A DNA stretch of 64,000 nt from Crossiella cryophila (GTDB taxonomy: Bacteria; Actinomycetota; Actinomycetes; Mycobacteriales; Pseudonocardiaceae). The DNA lies in contig NZ_JACHMH010000001.1 of the NCBI RefSeq assembly GCF_014204915.1, positions 930,001-994,000 on the forward strand, read 5' to 3'. Each line of letters begins with the position of its first letter. Within the stretch, counting starts at the first letter, position 1. Below are positions 16,455 to 25,480 of the stretch, piece after piece. The translations under genes were made by a program, and so were the position numbers. Below the pieces are notes generated by a model, which was not told where the DNA came from, did not search any database, and saw only the letters and a list, made by a program, of their open reading frames with translations.

Positions 16455-18242
16455 GTGCGGCGTGTGCTGACCCTGACTCGGACCGAGGCCGGTGAGAACC
16501 GGCACCGGCTGACCGCCACCACCGGCGTGGCCGCCCTCGGCCTGGACGCGCTCGCCTCGGTCTCCTACGGCCCGCAGGCCATCGTGCTGGCGCTGGCCGC
16601 GGCCGGGGCGGCCGGCATCGGCTGGACCCTGCCGGTGACCATCGCGATCGTGCTGCTGCTGGTGGTGCTGGTGGCCGCGTACCGGCAGGTGGTGCACGCC
16701 TACCCGGACGGCGGCGGCGCGTACACGGTGGCCCGGCGCAACCTGGGTGAACGGGCCGGACTGGTCGCGGCGGCCGCACTGATCGTGGACTACGTGCTCA
16801 ACGCGGCGGTGGCCACCGCGGCCGGGGTGGCCGCGCTGACCTCGGCCGTGCCCGCCCTGCTGCCCTGGACCACCGAGCTGTGCCTTGCCGTGCTGGTGCT
16901 GGTCACCCTGGTGAACCTGCGCGGGGTGGCCACCAGCGCCCGCGCCTTCGCCGCGCCGACCGCGTTGTTCGTGCTCGCGGTGCTGGTGGTGATCGGCATC
17001 GGGCTGCTGCGCGGCGCACCGCTGAACCCGTTGCCCGATCCCGCGCCCACCCAGACCACCGCGGCCGTCGGCGTGCTGCTGGTGCTGTCCGCCTTCGCCA
17101 ACGGCTGCGCCTCGCTGACCGGGATCGAGGCGATCGCCAACGCCACCCCGTCCTTCCGCGCCCCGCGCCCGCAACGCGCCGCCCGCGCGCAGACCCTGCT
17201 CGGCCTGCTGCTCGGGGTGATGCTGCTGGGCCTGGCCGCCCTGGTCGAGCTGTTCGACCTGCGCCCGGTCGAGGGCCGCACGGTGCTGTCGCTGCTGGTG
17301 CAGGGCGCGGTCGGGGACGGCGCGATCTACCTGGTGGTGCAGTTCACCACGGTGGTGCTGCTCGCGCTCTCGGCCAACACCTCCTTCGGCGGCCTGCCGG
17401 TGCTCGCTGCCCGGCTGGCCGCCGATCACTACCTGCCGCACGCCTTCGGGCTGCGCGCGGACCGCCTGGTGCACCGGATCGGCGTGCTGGTGCTGGCCGC
17501 GCTGGCCGCGGCGCTGATCATCGGTTCCGGCGGACAGCTCGACGTGCTGGTGCCGATGTTCACCATCGGTGTCTTCGTCGGGTTCGCGCTGTGCCAGACC
17601 GGGATGGTGCGGCACTGGCTGACCCGCGGCGAACGCGGCAGGCGGCTGTGGCTCAACCTGGTTGGCGCGGTGCTGAGCACGGTGGCCGCGGTGGTGGTGA
17701 CGATCGTGAAGTTCACCGAAGGCGCCTGGCTGGTGGTGCTGGTGCTGCCGCTGCTGGTGTTCGGGCTGCGCCGGGTGCACCGGGCCTACGCGGTGCTCGG
17801 GCGGCAGCTCGGCCTGGGTTCGCTGCCCGAGCTGCCCCGGCCGGAGGCGGCGCTGGTGGTGGTGCCGGTGGCCGGGCTGTCGGTGCTCACCTCGCACTGC
17901 CTGAGCACCGCGTTATCCTTGGGGCACAAGGTGATCGCGGTGCACGTGGCAGGTGGCGGGCAACCGGCGGAGTGCCAGCGCGAGCTGGGCGCGGTGTGGA
18001 CCGCGTGGCATCCGGACGTGCCGCTGGTGCTGCTGGAGCGGACCCGCGGCGGACTCGGCGCCACCATCGCGGCCTACGTGCGCGGCATGCCGGAGAAGCA
18101 GGTGGTGGTGCTGATCGGCGAACTGCGGCCGCGCAGCGGGTGGATCCGGTTGCTGCTCAACGGTCAGGGCGGCGGCATCGCGCGGGCGGTGCGCGGCCGC
18201 AGCCAGGCCGCGGTGTGCCGGATGCACTACCGGCTGCCCTGA
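16455..18242 (+). CDS. APC-superfamily permease with cytosolic C-terminal domain, KimA-like
   Basis: About 595 residues. The N-terminal 440 residues hold roughly 12 helices with APC motifs: GLDALASVSYGPQAIVLAL in helix 1, YPDGGGAYTVARRNLG after helix 2 and LTGIEAIANATPSF near helix 6. The C-terminal 140 residues are soluble, with an alternating strand/helix fold (GHKVIAVHVAGG, DVPLVLLERTRGGLGATIAAYVRG, KQVVVLIGELRPRS) like universal-stress-type domains. The same layout occurs in KimA, a proton-coupled K+ importer, so K+ uptake is a reasonable guess, though amino-acid transport is possible. GTG 16455 or 16464 starts the conserved part. Single gene, divergent from the ATPase. Confidence 0.82.
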   Translation: MRRVLTLTRTEAGENRHRLTATTGVAALGLDALASVSYGPQAIVLALAAAGAAGIGWTLPVTIAIVLLLVVLVAAYRQVVHAYPDGGGAYTVARRNLGERAGLVAAAALIVDYVLNAAVATAAGVAALTSAVPALLPWTTELCLAVLVLVTLVNLRGVATSARAFAAPTALFVLAVLVVIGIGLLRGAPLNPLPDPAPTQTTAAVGVLLVLSAFANGCASLTGIEAIANATPSFRAPRPQRAARAQTLLGLLLGVMLLGLAALVELFDLRPVEGRTVLSLLVQGAVGDGAIYLVVQFTTVVLLALSANTSFGGLPVLAARLAADHYLPHAFGLRADRLVHRIGVLVLAALAAALIIGSGGQLDVLVPMFTIGVFVGFALCQTGMVRHWLTRGERGRRLWLNLVGAVLSTVAAVVVTIVKFTEGAWLVVLVLPLLVFGLRRVHRAYAVLGRQLGLGSLPELPRPEAALVVVPVAGLSVLTSHCLSTALSLGHKVIAVHVAGGGQPAECQRELGAVWTAWHPDVPLVLLERTRGGLGATIAAYVRGMPEKQVVVLIGELRPRSGWIRLLLNGQGGGIARAVRGRSQAAVCRMHYRLP

Positions 18243-18243
18243 T

Positions 18244-18269
18244 CTAGCACTTTCTAGGGTTCAAGCTAG
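18244..18269. promoter_or_regulatory. Three CTAG tetramers in the SIMPL gene leader
   Basis: CTAG at 18244, 18254 and 18266, about one helical turn apart, in a short AT-rich stretch after the permease stop codon. A possible binding site. Noted because CTAG is generally rare in bacterial genomes. Confidence 0.25.
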
Positions 18270-18327
18270 ATATATGTATACGCCGGAATCATTGCGGGGC
18301 GAGCCCAGGGCGAGTTGGGTGGGTGGC

Positions 18328-18942
18328 GTGGCTGAAGTTGTGACGAAGGGGACCGGAGAAGTCGAGCGAACCGCGGACCGCGCCCAGCTGTGGGTGAGTT
18401 TCACCGCGAGCGCGGGCGATCGGACCGAGGCGGTCACGCTGCTCGGGCAGCGGGTGGCCGGGGTCGAACCACTGCTGGAACAGGACGGCGTCGAGGTTCG
18501 CTCGCGGCGGCTGTCCGTGCAGCCGAACTGGCAGGGCGACCGCCAGATCGGCGCCAACGCGGAACAGCACTACCAGCTGCGGGTGGCCGATCGGGCCACG
18601 CTGGAGCGGGTGGTCGCGGCACTGGTCGCGGCCGAACCGGCCGCGCTGAACGGCCCGGACTGGGAGTTGAGCGAGCAGGCCGAGGCCGCGCGGGAAGCCC
18701 AGGTGCTCGCGGTCGCCGACGCCCGGCGGCGCGCGGAGGGCTATGCCAGCGCGCTCGGAGTGCGGCTCGGACCGCTGCTGCGGATCAGCGACGGCGAGGA
18801 CGCCCACTACGCGCCGATGGCCAGGGCAGGCGGTTACGCGATGGCCGCGGAGGTGAGCCCGGCGGTGCAGGCGCTGAACCTGGAACCGCAGGCGATCACG
18901 GTCGGCGCGCGCTGCACCACCACCTGGTCGCTGCTGGACTAG
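18328..18942 (+). CDS. SIMPL domain (DUF541) protein
   Basis: A 204-residue protein matching the SIMPL/DUF541 pattern: N-terminal TKGTGEVERTADRAQLWVSFTA, central VRSRRLSVQPNW...HYQLRVADRATLERVVAALV, and C-terminal VADARRRAEGYASALGVRLGPLLRISDG and ITVGARCTTTWSLLD. Related proteins include BP26/OMP28 and are often exported, but no signal peptide is visible, so this one is probably cytosolic. Function unknown. GTG 18328 is chosen since homologues begin just before TKGTGEV; an in-frame ATG lies at 18274. The stop codon overlaps that of the convergent thiolase by 4 nt. Confidence 0.8.
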   Translation: MAEVVTKGTGEVERTADRAQLWVSFTASAGDRTEAVTLLGQRVAGVEPLLEQDGVEVRSRRLSVQPNWQGDRQIGANAEQHYQLRVADRATLERVVAALVAAEPAALNGPDWELSEQAEAAREAQVLAVADARRRAEGYASALGVRLGPLLRISDGEDAHYAPMARAGGYAMAAEVSPAVQALNLEPQAITVGARCTTTWSLLD

Positions 18943-20219
18943 CGCTCCAGGATCGCGGTGACGCCCTGGCCGCCTGCTGCGCAGATGGAGATCAGGCCCC
19001 GGCCGGATCCCCTGCGGGCCAGCAGTTTGGCCAGGGTGGCCACGATCCGGCCGCCGGTGGCGGCGAAGGGGTGGCCCGCGGCCAGTGAGCTGCCGTTGAC
19101 GTTGAGCTTGGCGCGGTCGATCTCGCCGAGCGGGGCGTCCAGGCCGAGTTTCTCCTTGCAGAAGGCGGGGTCGGTCCAGGCTTTGAGGGTGGCCAGGACC
19201 TGGGAGGCGAATGCCTCGTGGATCTCGTAGTAGTCGAAGTCCTGCAGGGTGAGGCCTGCTCGGGCGAGCATCCGGGGGACCGCGTAGGCCGGGGCCATCA
19301 GCAGGCCCTCGCCGCCGTGCACGAAATCGACCGCGGCGGTCTCGCACTGGGTGAGGTAGGCCAGCGGGGTCAGCCGGTGCGCGGTCGCCCACTCCTCGCT
19401 GGCCAGCAGCACCGCGCTGGCGCCGTCGGAGAGCGGGGTGGAGTTGGCCGCGGTCATGGTGGCGCCCTCGCCCTTGCCGAAGACCGGCTTGAGCTTGGCC
19501 AGCTTCTCCAGGCTGGAGTCGGCGCGCAGGTTCTGGTCGCGTTCCAGGCCCAGGTACGGCGTGACCAGGTCGTCGAAGAAGCCGGTGTCGTAGGCGCGGG
19601 CCAGGTTCTGGTGGCTGGCCACGGTCAGCTCGTCCTGCGCCTCACGGCTGATCTCCCACTCCGCGGCGGTGATCGCCGCGTGGTCGCCCATGGACAGGCC
19701 GGTGCGGGGTTCGCCGTTGCGCGGGATGTCCGGGACGATGTGCGTCGGCCGCAGCCTGGTCAGCAGGCGCAGCCGCTTGCCGAGGCTCTTGGCCCGGTTG
19801 AGGTCGAGCAGCACCTGGCGGAAGTCCTCGTTGACGCCGATCGGGGCGTCGCTGGTGGTGTCCACGCCACCGGCCACGCCGACCTCGATCTGGCCGAGCG
19901 CGATCTTGTTGGCCACCAGGATGGCCGCCTCCAGGCCGGTGCCGCAGGCCTGTTGCACGTCGTAGGCGGGGGTTTCCGGGGCGAGCCTGCTGCCCAGCAC
20001 GGTCTCCCTGGTCAGGTTGAAGTCCCGGCTGTGCTTGAGCACCGCGCCCGCGACCACCTCGCCCAGCCGTTCGCCCTGCAGGCCGAACCGGCTGACCAGG
20101 CCGTCCAGCGCGGCGGTGAGCATGTCCTGGTTGGATGCCCTGGCGTAGGGGCCGTTGGAACGGGCGAAGGGGATCCGGTTGCCACCCAGGACCGCCACTC
20201 GTCGCGTGCTCGCGGACAT
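18939..20219 (-). CDS. fadA2: Acetyl-CoA acyltransferase (thiolase), FadA2-like
   Basis: A 426-residue thiolase of the FadI/FadA2 type, cleaving 3-ketoacyl-CoA with CoA in the last step of beta-oxidation. The nucleophilic cysteine is C92 in VQQACGTGLEAA, the catalytic histidine is in YYEIHEAFAS and the second catalytic cysteine in SICAAGGQG; NVNGSSLAAGHPFAATGGR is the conserved C-terminal glycine-rich loop. Divergently transcribed from fabG4-htdX through an 87-bp spacer, the same grouping as M. tuberculosis Rv0241c-Rv0243. On the minus strand a TATCCT (20264-20259) may be its -10 element, next to the operator pair. Confidence 0.92.
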   Translation of the reverse strand: MSASTRRVAVLGGNRIPFARSNGPYARASNQDMLTAALDGLVSRFGLQGERLGEVVAGAVLKHSRDFNLTRETVLGSRLAPETPAYDVQQACGTGLEAAILVANKIALGQIEVGVAGGVDTTSDAPIGVNEDFRQVLLDLNRAKSLGKRLRLLTRLRPTHIVPDIPRNGEPRTGLSMGDHAAITAAEWEISREAQDELTVASHQNLARAYDTGFFDDLVTPYLGLERDQNLRADSSLEKLAKLKPVFGKGEGATMTAANSTPLSDGASAVLLASEEWATAHRLTPLAYLTQCETAAVDFVHGGEGLLMAPAYAVPRMLARAGLTLQDFDYYEIHEAFASQVLATLKAWTDPAFCKEKLGLDAPLGEIDRAKLNVNGSSLAAGHPFAATGGRIVATLAKLLARRGSGRGLISICAAGGQGVTAILER

Positions 20220-20266
20220 CGCGCCTCCTCGCCGGGATCTCTGGCTGCTAGCCTAGCGAGGATAAC

Positions 20267-20296
20267 CTACTGACGAGTAGTCTTACTGGCGAGTAG
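20267..20296. promoter_or_regulatory. Pair of 14-bp operators between fadA2 and fabG4
   Basis: CTACTGACGAGTAG (20267-20280; perfect 5-bp arms, 4-bp centre) and TTACTGGCGAGTAG (20283-20296), centres 16 bp apart. They overlap a possible fabG4 -10 (TAGTCT, 20278-20283) and its ribosome-binding region, and lie just upstream of the fadA2 -10. The same motif occurs twice in front of fadE5. Confidence 0.55.
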
Positions 20297-20306
20297 GGAG
20301 TGTCAC

Positions 20307-21653
20307 ATGACCGATCGGTACCAGAAGCTGGCGCGCTCCGCGGTGGGCCGCACGCTGGTCAAACGGCTCGGCCTGCCCAATCCCGCCAGGCTGCGCCGCC
20401 ATCAGCCGGGGCAGCCGGTGGTGGACGGGCCGGTGCTGTTCGGCTCGGCGCCCAAGGGACGGCTCGGCGAGGCGGTGCTGGACCTGCTCAAGGCGGTCGA
20501 GGCCACCGTGCTGACCAGCGCGGCCGAGGCCGACCCTGAACACCGCTACGGCGCGCTGGTCTTCGACGCCACCGGCATCGAGCGCAGCGAGGACCTGCAC
20601 GAGCTGTACCGCTTCTTCCACCCGGTGATCCGCCAACTCGGCGGCAACGGCCGGGTGATCGTGCTGGGCACTCCCCCCGAGCTTCTCGACTCGCCGCGGC
20701 AGTCGGTGGCGCAGCGCGCGCTGGAGGGCTTCACCCGCGCGGTCGGCAAGGAGGTCCAGCGCGGCGGGACCGCCCAGCTGGTCTACGTGGCACCCGGCGC
20801 CGAGGCCAACCTGGCCGCCACGCTGCGGTTCTTCCTCTCCGCCCGCTCCGCCTACGTCTCCGGGCAGGTGGTCCGGATCGGGACCGCGCCGGTGGTCGAA
20901 CCCGCCGACTGGGACAGGCCCCTCGCGGGCAAGGTCGCACTGGTCACCGGGGCCGCGCGCGGGATCGGCGAGGCCATCGCCGAGGTGCTGGCCAGGGACG
21001 GCGCGCACGTGGTCTGCCTGGACATCCCGGCCGCGGGCGAGGACCTGTCCAAGGTGGCCAACCGGGTCGGCGGCACCACCGTGCAGCTCGACATCACCAG
21101 CGCCGAGGCGCCCGCGATCCTGGCCGCGCACCTGAGCGAGCGGCACGGCGGGGTGGACGTCGTGGTGCACAACGCGGGCATCACCAGGGACAAGACGCTG
21201 GGCCGGATGGACGACGCGCGCTGGGACTCCGCGATCGACGTCAACCTCTCCGCGCAGGAGCGGATCAACGAGGTCCTGTTGCGGGACAACGTGATCCACG
21301 ACGGCGGACGGCTGATCGGGCTGTCCTCGATCAGCGGGGTCGCGGGCAACTTCGGCCAGACCAACTACTCCACCTCCAAGGCGGGCGTGATCGGCGTGGT
21401 GCAGGCGCTGGCCCCCGCGCTGCGCGAGCGGGGCATCACGGTCAACGCGGTCGCGCCAGGGTTCATCGAGACCCGGCTTACCTCCGCGATCCCGTTGTTC
21501 ACCAGGGAAGCCGGTCGCCGGATGAACAGCCTGGCGCAGGGCGGACTGCCGATCGACGTCGCCGAGACCATCGCGTGGTTCGCCAGTCCGGGTGCGGGCG
21601 GGGTGACCGGGAACGTGGTGCGGGTCTGCGGCCAGAGCCTGCTCGGAGCCTGA
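20307..21653 (+). CDS. fabG4: High-molecular-weight 3-oxoacyl reductase, FabG4-like
   Basis: A 448-residue NAD(H)/NADP(H)-dependent short-chain dehydrogenase that interconverts 3-ketoacyl and 3-hydroxyacyl thioesters. Two Rossmann-like domains are present. The N-terminal one (to about residue 200) is degenerate (GPVLFGSAPKGRLGE), as in mycobacterial HMwFabG. The C-terminal one has the cofactor loop GAARGIGEA, HNAG in VVVHNAGITRDK, the catalytic serine in LSSISGVAG (near 341) and YxxxK in TNYSTSKAG (near 354-358). ATG 20307 has AGGGAG upstream, within the operator region. Overlapping regulation and a 1-nt gap to htdX indicate a two-gene operon. Confidence 0.92.
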   Translation: MTDRYQKLARSAVGRTLVKRLGLPNPARLRRHQPGQPVVDGPVLFGSAPKGRLGEAVLDLLKAVEATVLTSAAEADPEHRYGALVFDATGIERSEDLHELYRFFHPVIRQLGGNGRVIVLGTPPELLDSPRQSVAQRALEGFTRAVGKEVQRGGTAQLVYVAPGAEANLAATLRFFLSARSAYVSGQVVRIGTAPVVEPADWDRPLAGKVALVTGAARGIGEAIAEVLARDGAHVVCLDIPAAGEDLSKVANRVGGTTVQLDITSAEAPAILAAHLSERHGGVDVVVHNAGITRDKTLGRMDDARWDSAIDVNLSAQERINEVLLRDNVIHDGGRLIGLSSISGVAGNFGQTNYSTSKAGVIGVVQALAPALRERGITVNAVAPGFIETRLTSAIPLFTREAGRRMNSLAQGGLPIDVAETIAWFASPGAGGVTGNVVRVCGQSLLGA

Positions 21654-21654
21654 T

Positions 21655-22503
21655 ATGTCCACAGTGGAGGTTCAGGAACTCGACGGCGCGCCCGGTCTCG
21701 GGCTGCTCTACCCCAAGGCCGTGCTGACCGGATTCACCCGCTCTGGCAAGGAGTTGCCGGGCACCGGCTACCTGCGCCGCGCGGTCGAGGTGGACCGGAC
21801 GCAGCTGGCCCAGTACAGCCGGGTGTGCGGGTTCGGGGTCACCGACACGCTGCCGGTGACCTATCCGCACATCCTCACCTTCCCGATGGCGATCAAGCTG
21901 ATGACCGCGCCCGGCTTCCCGTTCCCGCTGGTCGGGCTGGTGCACATCGGCAACCGGATCCACCAGCTGCGTCCGGTGCGGGCCGGGGAACCGCTGGACC
22001 TGCGGGTGTGGGCGCAGAACCTGGGTGACCACGACCGGGGCCGCCAGTTCGAGGTGGTCAGCGAGGCCGCGGTGGGTGAAGAGGTCCTCTGGCGCGAGGT
22101 CAGCACCTACCTGCGGCGGGAGAAGTCCAGTGGTGCCAAGGAATCCCGGCCGGAAACGCCGGAGCTGCCCGAGGCCGCCGCGCTGTGGCGGGTGCCCAAG
22201 GACATCGGTCGGCGCTACGCCAAGGTCTCCGGTGACAGCAACCCGATCCACCTGTACCCGTTGAGCGCCAAGCTGTTCGGCTTCCCCCGGCACATCGCGC
22301 ACGGCATGTGGAGCAAGGCCCGCTGCCTGGCCGCGTTCGAGGGACGGCTGCCCGATGCCTACACCGCCGAGGTGAGCTTCAAGCTGCCGATCCTGTTGCC
22401 GGGCAAGGTCGCCTTCCGCACCGAGCGGATCGGCGACGGCTGGGAGTTCGACCTGCGGGCGGCCGGGGACGGCCGCCCGCATCTGGCCGGAACCATCAGT
22501 TAA
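21655..22503 (+). CDS. htdX: MaoC-like 3-hydroxyacyl dehydratase, HtdX-like
   Basis: A 282-residue double hot-dog protein. The C-terminal half has the R-hydratase signature YAKVSGDSNPIHLYPLSAKLFGFPRHIAHGMW, with the catalytic Asp and His near residues 194 and 199. The N-terminal half has a degenerate hot dog (TLPVTYPHILTFPMAIKLM). It hydrates enoyl thioesters or dehydrates (R)-3-hydroxyacyl thioesters, acting with FabG4 and FadA2 in fatty-acid turnover or synthesis. The same fabG4-htdX order is known in mycobacteria. It begins 1 nt after the fabG4 stop. Its TAA stop overlaps the stop of the convergent TAXI gene within TTAA. Confidence 0.9.
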   Translation: MSTVEVQELDGAPGLGLLYPKAVLTGFTRSGKELPGTGYLRRAVEVDRTQLAQYSRVCGFGVTDTLPVTYPHILTFPMAIKLMTAPGFPFPLVGLVHIGNRIHQLRPVRAGEPLDLRVWAQNLGDHDRGRQFEVVSEAAVGEEVLWREVSTYLRREKSSGAKESRPETPELPEAAALWRVPKDIGRRYAKVSGDSNPIHLYPLSAKLFGFPRHIAHGMWSKARCLAAFEGRLPDAYTAEVSFKLPILLPGKVAFRTERIGDGWEFDLRAAGDGRPHLAGTIS

Positions 22504-23504
22504 CGCAAGGACTCCAGGGCCTTCGACGCGCCGGGGTGCATCGGGATCGGGTCGATCACGGTCGCCTTGTGCACGTCGATGTCCTTGGCCGCCGGGTGCA
22601 CCTTGGCCAGGTCGTCCTTCTTGTCATAGATCAGCTTGGTGATCGCGCAGGCGTTGCCTGCCGGGAAGTCCTCGCGCACCAGCAGCACGTTCGGGATCAC
22701 CACGGTGGGCACCTCGGCCGGGGTGCGGTAGGTGGCCGCCGGGATCTTCGCCTGGTCGTAGACCGGGTTGATCTGCTTGAGCTTGCCAAGCAGCCCGGTC
22801 ACGTCGACGAACTTCGCCCGGTCCTTCAACGTGGTGGTCAGATCGGTGATCTGCGCGGTGGGCAGGCCGCCGACCCAGACCAGGCCGTCGATGGTGCCGT
22901 CCTTCATACCGTCCACGGTCTTGGTCAGGTCCAGCCGCTGGGCCTGCACATCGCTGTCCGGGTTCAGTCCGGCCGCCTGCAGCAGCCGGTTCGCGATCAC
23001 CTCGGTGCCCGAGCGCGGTGAACCGGTGGAGATCCGCTTGCCGCGCATGTCGGTGATCGAGTTGATGCCGGCGTCCGCGCGCACCAGCACGTGCACGTAG
23101 TTGAGGTGGATCCGGGTCAGCGCCTGCACCTTCTGCGGCTTGCCGTTGAAGGAGTCCCGACCGGCCACCGCGTCCGCCGCGGTGTCGGCGAGGGAGAAGG
23201 CGATGTCGTAGTCACCGGCGACGAGTTGCTGGATGTTCTGCACCGAGGCCCCGGTCTCCGCGGCGGTGGCCTTGAGCTTGCTGTTGCCGCTGATCACCTG
23301 GGCCAGGCCGCCGCCGAGCACGTAGTACACGCCGCCCGCGTTGCCGGTGGCCAGGGTGACCCGGCCTTCGCTCGCCTCGCACGGCGCGGCATTGGCGTTG
23401 GTGGCCGAGGTGTCCCGCTGTTTGCCGCCACAGCCCGCGGCGAGCAGGCTCAGCGCGGCGACGGCGGCGAGAACTCTGGTCAATCGCATCGGTGCTTCCC
23501 TCAT
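22500..23504 (-). CDS. TAXI family TRAP transporter solute-binding lipoprotein
   Basis: A 334-residue exported lipoprotein with lipobox LAAGC (Cys25). The mature part is a TAXI-type periplasmic-binding fold: EGRVTLATGNAGGVYYVLGGGLAQVI is the family-defining N-terminal loop, followed by AGDYDIAFSLADTAADAV and GKRISTGSPRSGTEVIANRLL. It captures an organic anion, possibly a dicarboxylate or glutamate as suggested for other TAXI systems, and hands it to the TRAP permease. ATG 23504 overlaps the permease stop codon as ATGA, so the two are translationally coupled. An internal ATG at 23489 with GAGGGA upstream is an alternative start. Confidence 0.88.
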   Translation of the reverse strand: MREAPMRLTRVLAAVAALSLLAAGCGGKQRDTSATNANAAPCEASEGRVTLATGNAGGVYYVLGGGLAQVISGNSKLKATAAETGASVQNIQQLVAGDYDIAFSLADTAADAVAGRDSFNGKPQKVQALTRIHLNYVHVLVRADAGINSITDMRGKRISTGSPRSGTEVIANRLLQAAGLNPDSDVQAQRLDLTKTVDGMKDGTIDGLVWVGGLPTAQITDLTTTLKDRAKFVDVTGLLGKLKQINPVYDQAKIPAATYRTPAEVPTVVIPNVLLVREDFPAGNACAITKLIYDKKDDLAKVHPAAKDIDVHKATVIDPIPMHPGASKALESLR

Positions 23505-25480
23505 GTTGTCCCCACGGGTTCGCGTTTGCGCGTCACGACATGCAGCACCACCGCCGCCGCGAACACCACGAGACCCGCGGTGATCGTCCACGGCTGCAGG
23601 TAGAGCAGGAGCAGCGCGGCCAGCACGCACAGCGTGCGTTCCGGCCAGCGCGCCGGGCCGAACAGCCAGCCGCCGGTGCTGATCGCCAGGGCGGCCACAC
23701 CGAGCACGGACACCCCGAACACCCACAGCACCTCGACCCAGGACCGCTGCAACAGCAAGGCGGTGCCGTGTTCGGTCAGCACGAAGGCGATCGGCACCAG
23801 GAAGGCGGGCAGGGTGTACTTCCAGGTCTGCCACATGGTGCGCATCACCGAGCCGCCGGTGATCGCGGCCGCGGCCACCGAGGCCAGCGCGGTCGGCGGG
23901 GTCACCTCGGAGAGCACCGCGTAGTAGAACAGGAACATCGCCCGCGCCGGATCGGAGACGCCGAGTTCGGCCAGGGCCGGGCCGAGCACCACCCAGGCGA
24001 TGATGAAGGACGCGGTCACCGGCACCGCCAGGCCGAGGATGCTGACCGCGATCGCGGCGAACAGCACGGTCAGCAGCAGCACCAGGGTGGGGTTGCCGGT
24101 GAGGAACCGGGCCGCGGAGACCAGTCCGGAGGAGAGTTCCTGGCCGAGGCCGGTCTTGGTGATGGTGGAGGTGATCACCCCGGCCGCCGCGCAGACCGCG
24201 ATCACCGGCAGCGCGCTGCGCACCCCGGTGGACAGCGCGGTGAACATGTCCAGCGCCCAGCTCCGCGACCAACCGTCCTGTTTGGACAGAACGCGCTGGG
24301 CGAGCGCGAACAGCGCGGCCAGTCCGGTGGCGTAGACCACCGCGGAGAAGGCCGGGATACCCAGGGCCAGGAACAGCACGATGATGCCCAGCGAGGCGAA
24401 GTGGTAGCCGCCGGTGAGCAGCAGCCGCCAGGGGCTTGGCGTGTCCACCTCGACCGCCTTGGCGCCGAAGCGGCGGGCGTCGGCCTCCACCGCGAGCACG
24501 ATGCCCAGGTAGTAGAGCACCGTGGGCAGACAGGCCCACAGCAACACGTCCAGGTAGGGCACCCGCAGGTACTCGGCGATGATGAACGCGGCCGCGCCCA
24601 GCGTGGGCGGGGACAGGATCGCGCCGATGCCGGAGGCGGCCAGCAGTCCGCCCGCGTTCTCCTTGGGGTAACCGGCCTTGCGCAGGATCGGCCAGGTGAC
24701 CGCGCCCAGGCTGACCGTGGTCGCGGTGCCCGAGCCGGAGACGGTGCCGAGCAGGAAGCCGGAGAGCGCGGTGGTGCGGCCGGGCGCGGTCGGCGAGTTC
24801 TTGAAGCTGGCGAAGCTGATGTCGACGAAGAACTTGCCCGCGCCGGAGACGTCCAGCATCGCGCCGTAGATGGTGAACAGCACGATGTAGGTGGCGGCCA
24901 CGTCCAGCGGGGTGCCGTAGAAGCCGCTGGCGTCGTTGTAGAGGGCGTTGACGATCTGGTCGAAGTCGATGCCGGAGTGCGCGATCAGCCAGCCAGGCGG
25001 CAGGAACCCGCCGTAGTAGGCGTGCGCGAGGAAGAGCAGGCAGACCGCGGGCAGCACCAGGCCGGTGGTGCGCCGGGTGGCCTCCAGGATCAGCACCAGC
25101 AGCACCGCGCCCGCGATGACGTCCATCGTGGACAGTGAGCCCTGCCGGTCCAGGAAGCCGTTGAAGCCGGTGACCACCGGATAGAGCCCGGTGGCCAGGG
25201 ACAACGCGGCCAGCAGCCAGTCGACCGGATGCGGGTCGTCGGCGCCGGTTCGTCTTTTCAGCGCAGGGCGGTAGACCAGGAAGACCAGCGGCAGGGTCAG
25301 CCCGAGGAAGACGATCAGGTAGTACTGGCTGCCCGCGCTGAACGGGAAGAACACCTGGCGCAGCACCAGCAGCGCGATGGCGAAGGTCACCACCGCGATC
25401 CCGAGGTCCCATCGCCTGCTCAGCCGCCGGGCCGGACGTTCCTCGTCCCCTTCGGCCACCAGCTCCTCGACCGCGGTCAC
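23501..25480 (-). CDS. TRAP transporter fused permease (TAXI type)
   Basis: A 659-residue polytopic membrane protein combining the small (DctQ-like) and large (DctM-like) TRAP permease subunits, the usual form in TAXI systems. An N-terminal cytoplasmic segment of about 20 residues precedes the first helix (WDLGIAVVTFAIALLVLRQV). The DctM part includes GKFFVDISFASFKN, SGFLLGTVSGSGTATTVSLGAVTWPILRKAGYPKENAGGLLAASGIGAILSPPTLGAAAFIIAE and the repeat-like TPPTALASVAAAAITGGS. Solute uptake is driven by an ion gradient. GTG 25480 is chosen because residues upstream are not protein-like. Operon with the binding protein. Confidence 0.87.
   Translation of the reverse strand: MTAVEELVAEGDEERPARRLSRRWDLGIAVVTFAIALLVLRQVFFPFSAGSQYYLIVFLGLTLPLVFLVYRPALKRRTGADDPHPVDWLLAALSLATGLYPVVTGFNGFLDRQGSLSTMDVIAGAVLLVLILEATRRTTGLVLPAVCLLFLAHAYYGGFLPPGWLIAHSGIDFDQIVNALYNDASGFYGTPLDVAATYIVLFTIYGAMLDVSGAGKFFVDISFASFKNSPTAPGRTTALSGFLLGTVSGSGTATTVSLGAVTWPILRKAGYPKENAGGLLAASGIGAILSPPTLGAAAFIIAEYLRVPYLDVLLWACLPTVLYYLGIVLAVEADARRFGAKAVEVDTPSPWRLLLTGGYHFASLGIIVLFLALGIPAFSAVVYATGLAALFALAQRVLSKQDGWSRSWALDMFTALSTGVRSALPVIAVCAAAGVITSTITKTGLGQELSSGLVSAARFLTGNPTLVLLLTVLFAAIAVSILGLAVPVTASFIIAWVVLGPALAELGVSDPARAMFLFYYAVLSEVTPPTALASVAAAAITGGSVMRTMWQTWKYTLPAFLVPIAFVLTEHGTALLLQRSWVEVLWVFGVSVLGVAALAISTGGWLFGPARWPERTLCVLAALLLLYLQPWTITAGLVVFAAAVVLHVVTRKREPVGTT

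Noticed and set aside
22500-25412. 970-codon frame suggesting a TRAP fusion protein
   Set aside because: Its first 600 codons are a shifted frame of the permease gene. The two genes are separate and overlap by ATGA.
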